NCBI RefSeq assembly: GCF_021869535.1 | Contig: NW_026262737.1 | Coordinates: 62,001 to 126,000 of the forward strand | From: Mytilus californianus | Lineage: Eukaryota > Mollusca > Bivalvia > Mytilida > Mytilidae | Direction of reading: 5' to 3' | DNA: 64,000 bases | Shown: piece by piece, positions 45,738 through 57,535 of the stretch | Numbering within the stretch: position 1 is the first letter of the stretch | Layout of the letters: the number at the start of each line of letters is the position of its first letter | The notes under the pieces: model-generated | The model's database searches: none | Seen by the model: only the letters and a program-made list of their open reading frames with translations | Told to the model about the DNA's origin: nothing | Position numbers and translations under genes: made by a program

Positions 45738-46894
45738 CTTTAAGTTTTGTCGGTGATTTTTTTATCAGAGTTCCCTTTTCATTATTTTTACCGGCTACCT
45801 CGGCAATTGTTGCCTTATCTATTGTAATCTTGGGTCCAACGAGAGGCAGAAGTTTTACTGAAGGTACATCAAAATAGTTTTTCAAGATTTCAGCAGTAGG
45901 TCTACAAGATGCGTCAAATTTAGCGTATGTATAGAACGTACTCTTCAACTGGTCATTTTGCAAATAACTGTACTTTTCCGATGGCTTTGGTAGAGCTTTT
46001 TCTGATACGAGCTTTTGTAAAGCCTCGATCGGTCTGGCTGTATTCTCTTTTACTTTTTTTTTTATATCTGCACATGGATGTACTGTGTCTGGATAAATAA
46101 GATGGAATAACACCATTCCAAGGGACCAAATATCCATTTTCAAAAGATCTTGAATTGTGCCTCGAGAAGAATCACATAAAAGGGCTTCTAGTGCCATGAA
46201 GGCAGGCGAGCCGCGAAACAATTTATGTGTTCTTGTCTCTGCTAGGATCTTGGTTTGGATGAGAGATGATCTTGCCTCACCAAAGTCACTTAATATAGCT
46301 ACAATTGGTTTTCCTGACCACTAATATCCAGCATCAGTAGCGGTGACGTGATTATTTGTTACTAGTACATTTTCTGGCTTTAAGTCTCTATCTGCAACTC
46401 CTTTACTATAAAGAAAATGCAACCCTTCTGTTATATCTTTTGCCAAGTGTTCAGGCGTATGTCGAAACCAGAAAAGTCTGCAATTTTGTCACAGGTAATT
46501 AAATAGTCGTTTAAGTTAAACATCTTTTAAGTTAAACACGGTGTCTTGTTCTATTTCTATCTTCTCAAAACTAAAGGAAATATAATCCAGAAGAATGGCT
46601 TTGTCTTTGTACCAAAATCCATAAATTTGTAGCATATTCTCGTGCCTTTGTACAGTTTTCATCATTTTTGCTTCTTTTATAAATAAAGGAAAGTTATCTG
46701 CTATTGATAATTCTTTTATTACAAATTCTTTCTTCTTTTTTACGGCTTTGTACACGTTTCCATAAGAACCTCTTTCAATAATGATTATATCTAAAAAGTC
46801 CTTTTTACTGAATGAAGGTAAACCTATGTCTTCCAAAGATTCTGTCTCAAGCGATATAGTTGGTCTTTTCTTAACAGGTAGTGGTACTTTGAAA
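45738..46894 (-). pseudogene. protein kinase domain exon, broken
   Basis: One exon of about 1.16 kb with acceptor 'tcttatag|tttc' (46895) and donor 'cttaaag|gtaaat' (45737). Kinase landmarks in order: IERGSYGNVYKA (glycine loop with the first Gly replaced by Glu), FVIKEL (ATP-site Lys), FIKEAKMM (helix-C Glu), GVADRDLKPENVLV (HRD kept as DRD, with Lys and Asn), ILSDFGEARS (DFG), FRGSPAFMALE (APE changed to ALE) and DIWSLGMVLFHLI. It is broken by a frameshift near 46515, another near 46475 and a TAG at 46321-46323. The domain looks like a Ser/Thr kinase. Earlier exons were not found. The tail ends in a TIAEVAGKNNEKG motif repeated in the two downstream exons. Confidence 0.7.
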
Positions 46895-47117
46895 CTATAA
46901 GAAAGAATAATCATAGTCAATATGTTTCAGGGATGGATGACTGTTTAACGGTTAGTGGCAAGTCAAACGCATATTGAGGAAGAAAACATGACATGAGATA
47001 TAAATATTGCCCCTGCCTTGTATAAAACCGACACGCTGATTTAGATTTCATGTGCAATGATTGTCTAAATTGACTGAAAAATTGTCATTGCGGATGGAAA
47101 TTGTGCTCAATTCACTA

Positions 47118-47275
47118 TTTCGAGGTTTTTGCTGCTGCTGCTGCAGCTGCCGCCTTAGAGTCATAGAACTGTTTTAATGAAGGCTCTTCGCTGTAATCGC
47201 GCTCATTTTACTTTTTTAAGGGTTTTTTGCGGCTGCTGCTGCTAATGGAGGGCAGCAGCAAAAACCCTCAACAGA
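47118..47275. repeat. GCT/GCA-rich inverted pair
   Basis: 'tttttgctgctgctgctgca' on the left and 'gggcagcagcaaaaacc' on the right are inverted, with a second 'gctgctgctgct' in between. It is a short trinucleotide-rich fold-back with no frame of interest. Confidence 0.55.
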
Positions 47276-47559
47276 TTATACTTAGTCACTCCGAAACCAA
47301 ACTTCAGAACGCGGATCTCATAGAAAGCGCTCAGACCGGAAATTTGACTGATCCGCTCCGTAACCGGATCGGAGAACGCGGACCTCATAGAGAGCGCCCC
47401 TTGTAATGAAGGCCTCTATTGGATGATTTTTATTGGAGTTCCGGAAACTCGAAAATTGCCTTTTTGACCCCTATTTGTTACAATAGTTACTGGAGACCCC
47501 TTCTCATTATTTAAATTAGTTTTCAAGTTGTGACCAATTGAATTAATTGAAATTGTTTT
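47276..47559. other. non-coding stretch
   Basis: It contains two copies of a 'cctcatagagagcgc'-like segment (near 47320 and 47382) and no coding signal. Confidence 0.35.
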
Positions 47560-48322
47560 TTTACAATTTCCCCATAGACTTCTATAGTAAACCCCTATGT
47601 TCTATTTTAAGCCATGGCGGCCATGTTGGTTGTAGGGCAGGGTCATTAGATATATTTTTCAATCAAGATACTCCAATGATAATTGTGGTTAAGTTTAATT
47701 CCATTTGGCCAAGTAGATTAAGAGGAGAATATTTTTGTAAAAAATTACAAAAATAAACGAAAAATTGTGAAAAATTGACTTTAAAGGGCAATAACTCCTT
47801 TAGGGGTCAATTTACAATTTTGGTCATTTGACTTATTTGTAGATCTTACATTGCTGAACAGTATTGCTGTTTACAGTTTATCTCTATCTATTATGATATT
47901 CAAGATAATAACCAGAAACTGCAAAATTTCCTTAAAATTACCAGTTCAGGGGCAGCAACCCATCAACGGGTTGTTTGATTCGTCTCATCCGGGCAGATAG
48001 ATCTTGACCTGATGAATATTTTTACCTCGTGTCAGATTTGCTGTAAATGCTTTAGTATCATAGATATAAGCCAAAAACTGCATTTTACCCATATGTTCTA
48101 TTTTTAGTCATGGCGTCCATCTTGGTTTGTGGGCCGGGTCATCGGATACATTTTTTTAAACAAGATACCCTAAGGATGATTTAGGCCAGGTTTGGTTTAA
48201 TTTGGCCAAGTAGTTTCAGAGGAGAAGATTTTTGTAAAATTTAACGTACGAAGACGACGACGGACGACGGACGCCAAGTGTTGAGGAAAGCTCACTTGAC
48301 CCTTTGGGTCAGGTGAGCTAAA
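47560..48322 (+). repeat. mollusc dispersed element with terminal hairpin, shorter copy
   Basis: 'gccatggcggccatgttggt', 'gggcaataactcctttaggg', 'cagcaacccatcaacgggtt' and the end 'gctcacttgacc...ggtcaggtgagc' match the element at 14225-15985. The 'acgacggacgacggacgcca' tract precedes the hairpin. Confidence 0.75.
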
Positions 48323-49685
48323 AAGCCCTTGACGCCAATATGGGCCAATGGCATATAAACAAACATAGTAAAACAATGAAAATAAACAATACATATACTT
48401 TTAATTATAATCTCTTTTTTAAATCTATTAATAAGAGATTCAAATAAAGCACACAAAACCCGTTGTTCAGTTCACTGTATGAAAAGTGCGAATCGTTAAA
48501 ATGTTTGCTAATATGGGTCATGCCAGATTTTGTAATTTTCACTGTATGGAAAGTGTCAATCGTCATAATGTTTTTCAAGGGAATAACGGAAATGTAAGGT
48601 CATATAAATTTGTGTCTTTCGTTAAAGACATATGTCGCCAAGAAACGATAAGTATCAACAGATATTTGATGAGAAACGGCAATGAAATCACTTCACACGG
48701 TATAACACAATGGGATAAAGCTTTGAGCTAAATATTAAAGTGTGTCCCATTTAGTTGTTAAGAAAAGTGCGACGAAATGAAATTGTTACACCGACACAAG
48801 ACGACGGAGAGTGCGACCTATATGTCGCTTCTGCGAGCGCAGTCGACAAAAATATAAAAAAAGACATGGTTGAATAATAGACATGGTGATGGCGATTAGT
48901 AACTTCGTAATTGTTATTAATGTCCAGTGGGTCTGTATATGAAAATAAAAGAGACTGTTTTCTGGTTATAGGGCTGCAACTTAATAAATGTTGATCATCA
49001 ATATATGTATTTGTTTTATAACCATTTCTAAGCGCTGTTCAAGCCGGAAAGAGCCAATTATGTCGTGTTCACGCAAGAGCGGGAGATTGTGTATTCGATA
49101 CCTTACTGGTCTAATTCAAAGACTTGATAATTAGTATACGATACCTCTTTGCTGCATATCATATTTTTTATATTTTACATATTTGCCACTGGATATTAAT
49201 ATATACCCATACATCTGACATTATCACTATTGTGTTTTGAATTTTTTGTTCTTAAAAAAAATCGCTTTATATGTTCTTGAAGCCTATATAGATAAACAGT
49301 CTAAAAAGTAGCAAGACATTATCATTCAATCAGTTTAATTGAGACCTCAGCTGGCATGTCAGTAACTGCTAGTAGTCCTTTGTTAATGTATATTGATCAT
49401 GATCATTTTGCTTAGTTTCTTCTGTTACCTATTCGATCATCGGACTCTAGACTTCTTTTAGACTTTTATTTACCGCAGTGGTGAATTGCTGTGAGAGAAA
49501 AAAATACCAAAATTACTAGACAATATAATATGTTTTAACTTTAGATATGAATATTTATCATACAATCAGTCAACATAAATCAAAAATTTAAGTTCTACAA
49601 GAAGTATGTTACATGAACCATTAGGAAAATTTACAAATTGGCGAATATTTTTTCAAAATATCAGTCTATATAAAGTCATTGTGAT
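48323..49685. other. unassigned stretch with an 82-codon frame
   Basis: The frame at 48486-48731 (ending RNGNEITSHGITQWDKALS) is not recognised. Its first part contains an imperfect direct repeat of 'ttcactgtatg-aaagtg--aatcgt' (near 48471 and 48537). Nothing else is seen up to 49685. Confidence 0.3.
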
Positions 49686-49875
49686 CTTGGACTAATACAT
49701 GACTCGGGCCTATCTATGGGTCATAGGTGCGATGCATACAATGATCTGGATACTGTGGATCATTTCACTTTTGAGTGTTGTGAAGTGTAGTTAAAATTAG
49801 GCTTTGCCTATTTAACCTTATACTTTTGTAGCATTGATCCCAGCATAAGGCTGTCTATAATAAAGATTACAGTTC
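49686..49875 (+). pseudogene. LINE 3' end
   Basis: One frame reads HRCDAYNDLDTVDHFTFECC and then stops (TAG near 49792). The 'C-CDAYND-DTV-HF-F-CC' pattern is a C-terminal zinc-knuckle end of a non-LTR polymerase. The following AT-rich tail ('tataataaagattacagttc') fits a LINE 3' UTR. The polymerase body is absent, as in a 5'-truncated insertion. Confidence 0.45.
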
Positions 49876-50682
49876 AAATTTTAAATTTTCTTTGTAATAT
49901 ATATAATTCAATTTGATTTTTTTTATTTCTGTATTTAGCCTTTTCTTTCTCATTACTTAATTATTTGAAATATTTCGGATTTTTATATAAATTCAAAGAA
50001 ATTTCTATATTTAATTTTCTATGTTATTCTCTGCAATGTATATATGTTTTTCCGTTATTATCATAATTCTTCAAAAAAAAAAGGCTGTATTTTTTGCACT
50101 TAATTACCTGTACATCAATTAAATCAATTGCAAAAACAACAAATTACCTTATAACAACAGCTATTGTACTTTGTAGGAATAGAAGGAATATGTATTTTTA
50201 AAATGTAGAAATAGCAAGAAGACACCACAAATACGCAGCCACGTCAGGTTGAAATTGCAACGTTTAATCCGGTGAATAATGTAGACAGTTTATGGCATTA
50301 AATCCACGTTAGAACCCCACTATCCAATGTATCATCATGGTCTACTAGCAGTTAAGACTTTCGACTTTCCTCCCAATCGACCCTCTTTCAGAACTTACCT
50401 ATTGCATTATTTGTTAACTTGTTGTTCTGAATTTGCATGATACATTTGCCACTGAACTAAAAGCAATCACCGATTAATCAATCGAGATAAAAATTTGGAA
50501 AGGCTTAGATGTGGAGTAAATGACAACAAGAAAACTCGGTATTATAATCGTGTGTATTCATATCATTTATGGGTGCACACTTTGAACAATTGCCAAATGA
50601 TCATCAAATGCAAGCTGAATTTTATATTTGTGTTTGTTTTATCAACTTTTTATCTTTATAGGTTTGTTTTATGTTTTTGTTA
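49876..50682. other. AT-rich non-coding stretch
   Basis: No coding block or named repeat is recognised. A 62-codon frame near 50495 has only hydrophobic low-complexity sequence. Confidence 0.3.
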
Positions 50683-51690
50683 GCTCATCTGGCCGAAATG
50701 TTCAGAATGTTGAGATCTACTTCTGTCTATTTACATCAAAACTGTCCGGCGACTTCCTACAAGAGATTTTTCCCTTAACTGGTAAAAAATTCCGATTTGT
50801 TGGGTTTTTTTTTTTTTTTTCTTCTTCTTTTTTTTCTTTTCATTTAGCCTATTATCTTGAAAACTTTAAGCAGATAGAGAAAACCTTTAAATAGCGAATA
50901 TGATCAGCAAGACAAGATCTACAAATTAGTCAACATGAACGTATTCAGACGACTCCTTATTGGAATTATTGCCATATTAAATATATGACCATTTTTACCA
51001 TTTTTTGGCGTTGTTGGCTTATATCTTAAAAAGATGAATACATAGATAGAAAAAATGATCAGCAAGTCAAGATCTATAAATAAGTGTAACGACCGAAATC
51101 GTTAGTCGACTCCTTGTTGGAGTTATCGCTCTTTAATGACAAATTTTACCAATTTTTAGTGTTTACGTATCACATGTATCCAGAAAATGGTACATGTAAA
51201 AGATAAACACTTTACGTACAGAACAGCAAGACATGATTTATAAACAAGTCAAAGGCCTAAATCAACAGTCGACTCTTTACTGGAGTTCATGATCTTTAAT
51301 GACGTTTTATTTCTTCTCATTTATTTGCAGTTTTGTCTATGATCTTGAAAACTATAAGACTGGTTATAACATACATTGTAGATGGAGACTTTATATAGCG
51401 AAACTTATTAGCAAGACAATATCTACAAATATATTAAACTTAAGGCAATTTTTTCTGAAGTCGTTAGTAGAAATTTTATAGGAGTAACTGCTCTTGAATG
51501 ACTATTTTTTTTCACATCCATTGTTTGTGTTTTGGGCAAAAACTAAAGGAGATAGAGAGAAACTTTTAAAAAAAATATCAGCAATATAATATCAACAAAA
51601 GAGAATTATGTCACAAATTCTATTCTAGTCTCTAATTTTGGAGAGTGTTCACATATACTGTATCTATGTGAGTAACACAGGTTCTTTAGA
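50683..51690 (-). repeat. mollusc dispersed element, reverse, diverged
   Basis: It starts 'ttagctcatctggccgaa', the reverse complement of the element's terminal hairpin arm. Sub-units repeat 'cgaaatcgttagtcgactcc', 'ttggagttatcgctctttaa' and 'agatctataaa', the reverse of the forward motifs. The left end is near 'gttctttagagcctttagtt'. Confidence 0.6.
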
Positions 51691-52082
51691 GCCTTTAGTT
51701 TTGTTTCGAAATTGTTTAATTTTAATTTGTATTTCATTCATAAATCATGTTTGTATCGGGACATATCGGAAATACACATAGTTCACGTTTGGCAAAATAT
51801 GGTCTTACATTTCAACTTTATTATAAATTTTCAAAAAGCAGCAGTTTTGTTCTTAAATAGATATGATAATTCAATAGCCTTAATGCTAGGTCAAAAAAAT
51901 CTCTTCATAATATATTATTATAGGTGTCAAAGTCAACACATTGTAGAGATATTGCAAAAATATAACGATTTCCTGCATTTTTTTTACTTAGAAGCTTTAG
52001 GAGAACCTTCGCCCCAACCTACAATCCAAAATGTACTGTAACCAAAAGGTGTCAAGGATAATATTGAATTCATAGATACAAA

Positions 52083-53110
52083 CACAAGTAATTCTTTAAA
52101 GAGCCTGTGTCGCTCAACCTGCATCTTCAAAAATAGTCATTTTTTAGTAAAAAGATGTATCAAAGGGGAATAACTCTATAAAGAGTTAACTGACAATTTC
52201 AGTCATGTTGACGTATTTGTAGATAGTATCTTGCTGATATTTGATTCCTTTATAAATTTTCTATAATTATAGTTTTCAAGATAAAAGGCAATAAACGAAA
52301 AATATAGGGTAAAAATTATCATAAAAGGGCATAACTCTAATAATTAGTTGACTGAAGATTTTAGCACTACTGGCTAAAACGTAGATCTTGTCTTCTTGGT
52401 CATTTTTGCTTTTTCAAGTTTCTATCTATCTATTATAATAGTTTTAAAGATAATAGGCAACACATTTTAATAATGGGGAAAATTTTCACTAAAGTACAAC
52501 TACTTTAATAAGGAGTCGACATACGATTTCGGTCATGTTAACTTATTTGTAGATCTTGTCTTCTTGATAATGTTTGCCATCAAACGTTACCATGGTTACT
52601 TTCTTTCCATTTTAGAATTTTCAGACAATAGGTCAAACGGCCAAAAAAATGGGGAAAATCGTTATAAAAGGACAATAACTTCATTAAGGAGTCGACTAAC
52701 GATTTAGTTTATTTGACTTATATGAAGACTCTTGTCTTGCAGATCATTTTTGCATGTTAAAGTTTCCATCTTGAATTTTTACTTGTGAAAACAGACATTT
52801 TTTTAAAGTGTGTCAGAATTGAAATGAAGCAGACATATTGTCTTGATTTATTTGCTTGACTTGATTCCCTAAAGACATGTGCATGTATGCTTTGACCCCC
52901 TCCCCCACACCGCCACACACACAAACACACAATTAGACACACACATACCGTGATATACAATACAAAACACCAAAACCACAACTTTCTTAAAAATAAAATG
53001 GTAAAATCTGTCGATTAAGGTCAATAAATCCTATAAGAAGCCGTCTGATAGTCTTGATTTCATAGACAGCAGATAGATCACATCATTCTGAAACTGTCAG
53101 ACTTTTTCTA
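52083..53110 (+). repeat. mollusc dispersed element, forward, diverged
   Basis: The start 'tttaaagagcctgtgtcgct' is shared with 14225. Sub-units carry 'aaggagtcgac', 'tcggtcatgttaacttattt' and 'gtagatcttgtcttcttg'. It faces the reverse copy at 50683-51690. Confidence 0.6.
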
Positions 53111-53129
53111 TCTATATACATATATATAT

Positions 53130-53465
53130 AAGTACGTCAAAACAAGTGACAACTCTACGACAGATACATCCATTGGATCAGCAATGAAGGTGATACACGG
53201 TTGAAAACACATACTAGTATTATATTCATAATTACTCTAAATATCAGCACACCAATGTTCAATATGCAAATTTGCGGAAGCAAATTTCTGTTCTTCTTTC
53301 GCCGGGATTCGAACTCATGCTATTGGGATATCGTGACAACACCGCCTGCACTGTGTCCAGCGCTCTAGACCACTCGGCCACCTAGACTGAACTAAATATT
53401 CACCTTTCGGTGGCTTGGTGTTACCTTTCCTCGGCAGTAGAATCTAGAGTTGTAACACAGTTACA
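53130..53465 (-). mobile_element. tRNA-derived SINE, copy 1
   Basis: On the minus strand, 53386-53302 reads as a tRNA-like head with an A-box-like 'tggccgagtggtctagagcg' and a B-box-like 'gagttcgaatccc'. A body of about 200 bp follows, with 'gtgtgctgatatttagagta'. The head lacks a proper tRNA fold at its 5' end, so it is a SINE and not a working tRNA gene. Confidence 0.6.
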
Positions 53466-53579
53466 GTCACTTGTTTAGACGTACTTATCAAATAATTATT
53501 TCTGTGACTGCATCTTACGATCCTTTACGACGGATAATTGAGCTAATCTGCAATCAATTCCATCTTCATGCCCAATATA

Positions 53580-53810
53580 TCATGTACTGTGTTACAACTC
53601 TAGATTCTACTGACAAGGAAAGGTAACACTAGGCCACCAAAAGCTGAATTTTTAGTTCAGTCAAGGTGGCCGAGTGGTCTAGAGCGCTGGACACAGTGCA
53701 GGCGGTGTTGTCACGATATCCCAATAGCATGAGTTTGAATCCCGGCGAGGGAAGAACAAAAATTTGCTTCTGCAGATTGCACATTGTTGTGCTGATATTT
53801 AGAGTAAACA
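53580..53810 (+). mobile_element. tRNA-derived SINE, copy 2, inverted partner
   Basis: The head runs from 53663 ('aaggtggccgagtggtctag') to 53748 ('gaatcccggcga') and the body continues to 'gctgatatttagagtaa'. The unit next to the head ('gttacaactctagattctac') is the inverted copy of 53443-53463, so copies 1 and 2 form one large inverted repeat around a spacer of about 120 bp. One B-box base is changed ('gagtttgaatccc'). Confidence 0.6.
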
Positions 53811-53830
53811 TATATATATATATATATATA

Positions 53831-55439
53831 GATCCACTTCGTTAGATCTGGTGATCAATTTATTTGGCAATCGCCAATGGCAGTCAGCAGGGTTTAAGAA
53901 CATCAGTTGTTCGACCTGTTAGTCAAATGCGTTTTGTTAAAATAGACTTTTTCACATTTTTAGGACTTTTGGAAATTGAGATATTAATTGTCGAAATCCG
54001 GATATGGTGTACAAATTTTTGCACCTCATGTTTGCGGTATACCATCTTTTCCGCAAGTTTATTGTTTTCTGTTTAGTAATGCATTAATAATAAGATCTAT
54101 TTTGTTACATCTTGTGAACCGTTTATTTGGCAATCGCCAATGGCAGTCAGCAGGGTTTAAGAACATCAGTTGTTCGACCTGCTAGTCAAATGCGTTTTGT
54201 TAAAATATACTTTTCACTCATTTGGTCTTTTGGAAAATGTTGTTTGTGCTGTATTTAGACCCCTCTACAAAGAAATTTGTTTTGCATGCACACGTATAAA
54301 AATTGCGGTTTTCATCCAACGCAATCATAGGTTTGAACGTTGTTTTCAATTTAGACTTGTTTATATTTTTTCGTTTGGACTTGTATTATATTTGCCTTCG
54401 GGTTTATATGATCCGTTCATCCTATTTTGACTCTTTCAAAATTCAAGAGTCTATCCTAAATTGAGGTAAATTATATGGCCTTCCAAATACCGTTTCGATC
54501 CCTAACATCACTGAAGAGACATTAATTGTCGAAATCCGGATATGGTGTACAAATTTTTGCACCTCATGTTTGTGGTATACCATCTTTCCCACAAGTTTAT
54601 TGTTTTCTGTTTGGTATTAAATTAATATTAGATCCACTTCGTTAGATCTGGTGATCAATTTATTTGGCAATCGCCAATGGCAGTCAGCAGGGTTTAAGAA
54701 CATCAGTTGTTCGACCTGTTAGTCAAATGCTTTTTGTTAAAAAAGACTTTTTCACTTTTTGGGGACTTTTGGAAATTGTTGTTTGTGCTGTATTTAGACC
54801 CCTCTACCAAGAAATTTGTTTTACATGCACACGTATAAAAATTGCGGTTTTTATCCAATGCAATCATAGGTTTGAACGTTGTTTTCAATTTAGACTTTTA
54901 TATATTTTTTTCGTTTGGGCTTGTATTATATTTTCCTTCGGGTTTATAATTATATGATCCGTTCATCCTATTTCGACTCTTTAAAATTCAAGAGTCTATC
55001 CTAAATTGAGGTAAATTATATGGCCTTCCAAATACCGTTTCGATCCCTTACATCACTGAAGAGACATTAATTGTCGAAATCCGGATATGGTGTACAAATT
55101 TTAGCACCTCATGTTTGTGGTATACCATCTTTCCACAAGTTTATTGTTTTCTGTTTGGTATTTAATTAATATTAGATCCACTTCGTTAGATCTGGTGATC
55201 AATTTATTTGGCAATCGCCAATGGTAGTCAGCAGGGTTTAAGAACATCAGTTGTTCGACCTGTTAGTCAAATGCGTTTTGTTAAAATAGACTTTTTCACT
55301 TTTTTGGGGACTTTTGGAAATTGTTGTTTGTGCTGTATTTAGACCCCTCTACCAAGAAATTTGTTTTACATGCACACGTATAAAAATTGCGGTTTTTATC
55401 CAACGCAATCATAGGTTTGAACGTTGTTTTCAATTTAGA

Positions 55440-55480
<41 letters not shown>
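53831..55480 (+). repeat. about 540 bp tandem repeat
   Basis: 'gatccacttcgttagatctg' followed by 'gcaatcgccaatggcagtca' occurs at 53831, 54631 and 55173, and a shortened unit begins near 54094. Each unit contains 'cagttgttcgacctgttagt', 'aggtttgaacgttgttttca' and 'gaaatccggatatggtgtac'. The last unit breaks off in an AT microsatellite. Frames in it are chance. Confidence 0.8.
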
Positions 55481-55487
<7 letters not shown>

Positions 55488-55529
55488 CCATCGCCCCGTA
55501 AGATTTATCGTTGGCTATCATTCAGTCAT

Positions 55530-55560
<31 letters not shown>

Positions 55561-55700
55561 CAACCAAGTCTAAATTGAAAACAACGTTCAAACATATGAT
55601 TGCGTTGGATAAAAACCGCAATTTTTATACGTGTGCATCCATGTATATATATCATTGGTTTGAACGTTGTTTTCAATTTAGACTTGTATATATATATTTC
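55440..55700. repeat. AT microsatellite with inverted copy of the tandem unit
   Basis: Long (AT)n runs (55443-55484 and near 55530-55560) flank an inverted copy of the unit end: 'gtctaaattgaaaacaacgt' at 55567 is the reverse complement of the forward block ending near 55440. A forward scrap follows at 55650-55690. Confidence 0.75.
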
Positions 55701-56129
55701 TCTAATTCTTCGTCAATTTATCCCTTTCTGCACCCATTGTATAAAAAAAAATATAATCAACGTGTGGTTCGTTTGATCTCAGTTCTTCATTGGTTAAAAT
55801 CCGATTATGGCGTCGAATTTTCTTGCTTTCCTCAGAATTTCCTATTGTGACGGCATGAAAAAAGGCGACCATGCCTGATGACGTCACATAGAAAGAACAC
55901 ATCTTTTTGCAGATCATTCGAAAAGAAGGAATAAATTTGCCTGCGTATTGTTTGAAAATCATTAGAGAAACAGATTCCACCACCAAATCTCGTGCGATAC
56001 GATATCTATCCACTCTCGACAGTTAAATTTAAAATATTCAAAACGCTCGGCGAGCCTCGCGTTTTAAATTTGAAAATTTAAATGTCTCGAGTGGATAAAT
56101 ATCGTATCACACTCGATGCAGTGGTAGAA

Positions 56130-56130
<1 letters not shown>
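55701..56130. repeat. palindromic dispersed element
   Basis: 'gatacgatatctatccactc' (55996-56015) is the inverted partner of 'gagtggataaatatcgtatc' (56080-56099), and pairing continues with 'gattccaccacc' against 'gcagtggtagaatc'. The minus-strand frame 55702-56013 lies in the left arm and looks like a repeat frame, not a gene. I recall this sequence as a common mussel repeat. Confidence 0.6.
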
Positions 56131-56165
<35 letters not shown>

Positions 56166-56395
56166 GTAGCGGTGTTTAAGATAATTGATAAAAATTGCAT
56201 TTTACCCCTGTGTTCTTTTTTAGCCATGTGGGCCATGTTTGTCGGCAAGCGGGGTCATCGGACAGGTTTTTTAAACTAGATACCCTATTGATGGTTGTGG
56301 TTAAGTTTAGTTAAATTTTACAAAGTATTTTTAGAAAAAATAATCTTTGTAAAAGTCAACGGACGACGTCAGACGACGGATGGCAAAAGCGTAGG
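56131..56395 (+). repeat. AT microsatellite and 3' fragment of the mollusc element
   Basis: An (AT)n run is followed by 'gcattttacccctgtgttct', 'aaactagataccctattgat' and 'gtcaacggacgacgtcagac', the 3' third of the element at 14225-15985, but lacking the closing hairpin. Confidence 0.6.
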
Positions 56396-57109
56396 ACCAG
56401 TATGAGGTAATAAAAACACAACTACATATTTTCAAATTACATTTCGGGGTTTTATTCCGCTATATAAGTTTCAAAACACCTTTCGATATCACATAGTTAC
56501 ATGCTCCTGATGTGTTGCTGTTGTATAAAATGCACCTTTTGATATACATGTACATGTAGCATACCGTTATTGCATCTAGCAGATCCGGCTTAGAATGTAT
56601 GCTCACATCTCACTTATTTGTAATTTCATTTGACAAGTTTTTAATATCCGTTTGTCATTGTGGTTATTTGTAACAGGAGAATTATATATAGATTCGTATC
56701 TTTCTTTTATTCAATTTAAACACTTTATCTTACAAAGACAATCCCTATAAATTTGTTTTTGTACTAGTGTTTATTGAATACAAATTTAAGTATATCATTT
56801 TTTAAATGGGGTACACATGTAACAGTAAATTTAGTCCGGTGGTAAAATTTGTCCCCTTTTTTTCCTAGGTAATCAAGTCCATGACTATGATTTATCTAGA
56901 AATGTTAGTCCCAGGATAAATTTCCCCAGGAAAATAAGTCAATAGCTAGTTAAAAATGTCTGGCACTATTTTCCCTAATAGTAAAAGACATGGACGTTTT
57001 TAGTCTGGGACATACATTTTATTCAAAAGATTAATGCACAACTGTTATACAAATTATTAAAACATAACAAATAAAATGTCCATTGTTTACATGTAAATGA
57101 TTTCTGTCC
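56396..57109. other. region upstream of gene B
   Basis: The segment 56480-56640 is similar to the region upstream of gene A ('tataaaatgcaccttttgat' and 'ggcttagaatgt-tgctc'). The stretch 56860-57000 contains an inverted, diverged relative of the repeat at 57110. No exon is seen. Confidence 0.4.
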
Positions 57110-57327
57110 TTACAAATCTTCCTAGTAAAATAAAGAATTTGGACGTTTTTACCTTAGAATTTTAATGACATGGACATGAAATCCTAGGAAAATTAGTCTG
57201 GGGACATAAATTACTGAAACGGACTAAAAATACTAGTATATATTTTGTAACCATGGTCTTTTTGTACGAGTAATATAAATTATGTCCGCCCAGACACCTT
57301 TTACCAGGACTAATTTATCTCTTACAC
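57110..57327. repeat. dispersed repeat, copy 2 (partner of 70-270)
   Basis: It shares 'aaaattagtctggggacata' and 'ttaccaggactaatttatct' with the start of the window. It lies about 200 bp upstream of gene B exon 1. Confidence 0.6.
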
Positions 57328-57535
57328 ATGTGTTAAAAATATTACAAATTGAGCTGTCGACATACAGTTACTATGACCCGAAGTACCTGACCTTTATTGA
57401 AGTACACTTGATACTCATGATGATATATTAAACTGTTTCCTTATGTTCGTCCAATGATTCACAAGTTTTATTTTTTTTTTATTTCCTTGAGTTTTGTATT
57501 CAATTTATATATTTTTTTTACAAAACATGCAAAGT

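Noticed and set aside
53302-53386. A tRNA gene on the minus strand.
   Set aside because: A- and B-box-like motifs are present, but the acceptor stem does not pair and the sequence is attached to a repeated body with an inverted partner, so a SINE fits better.
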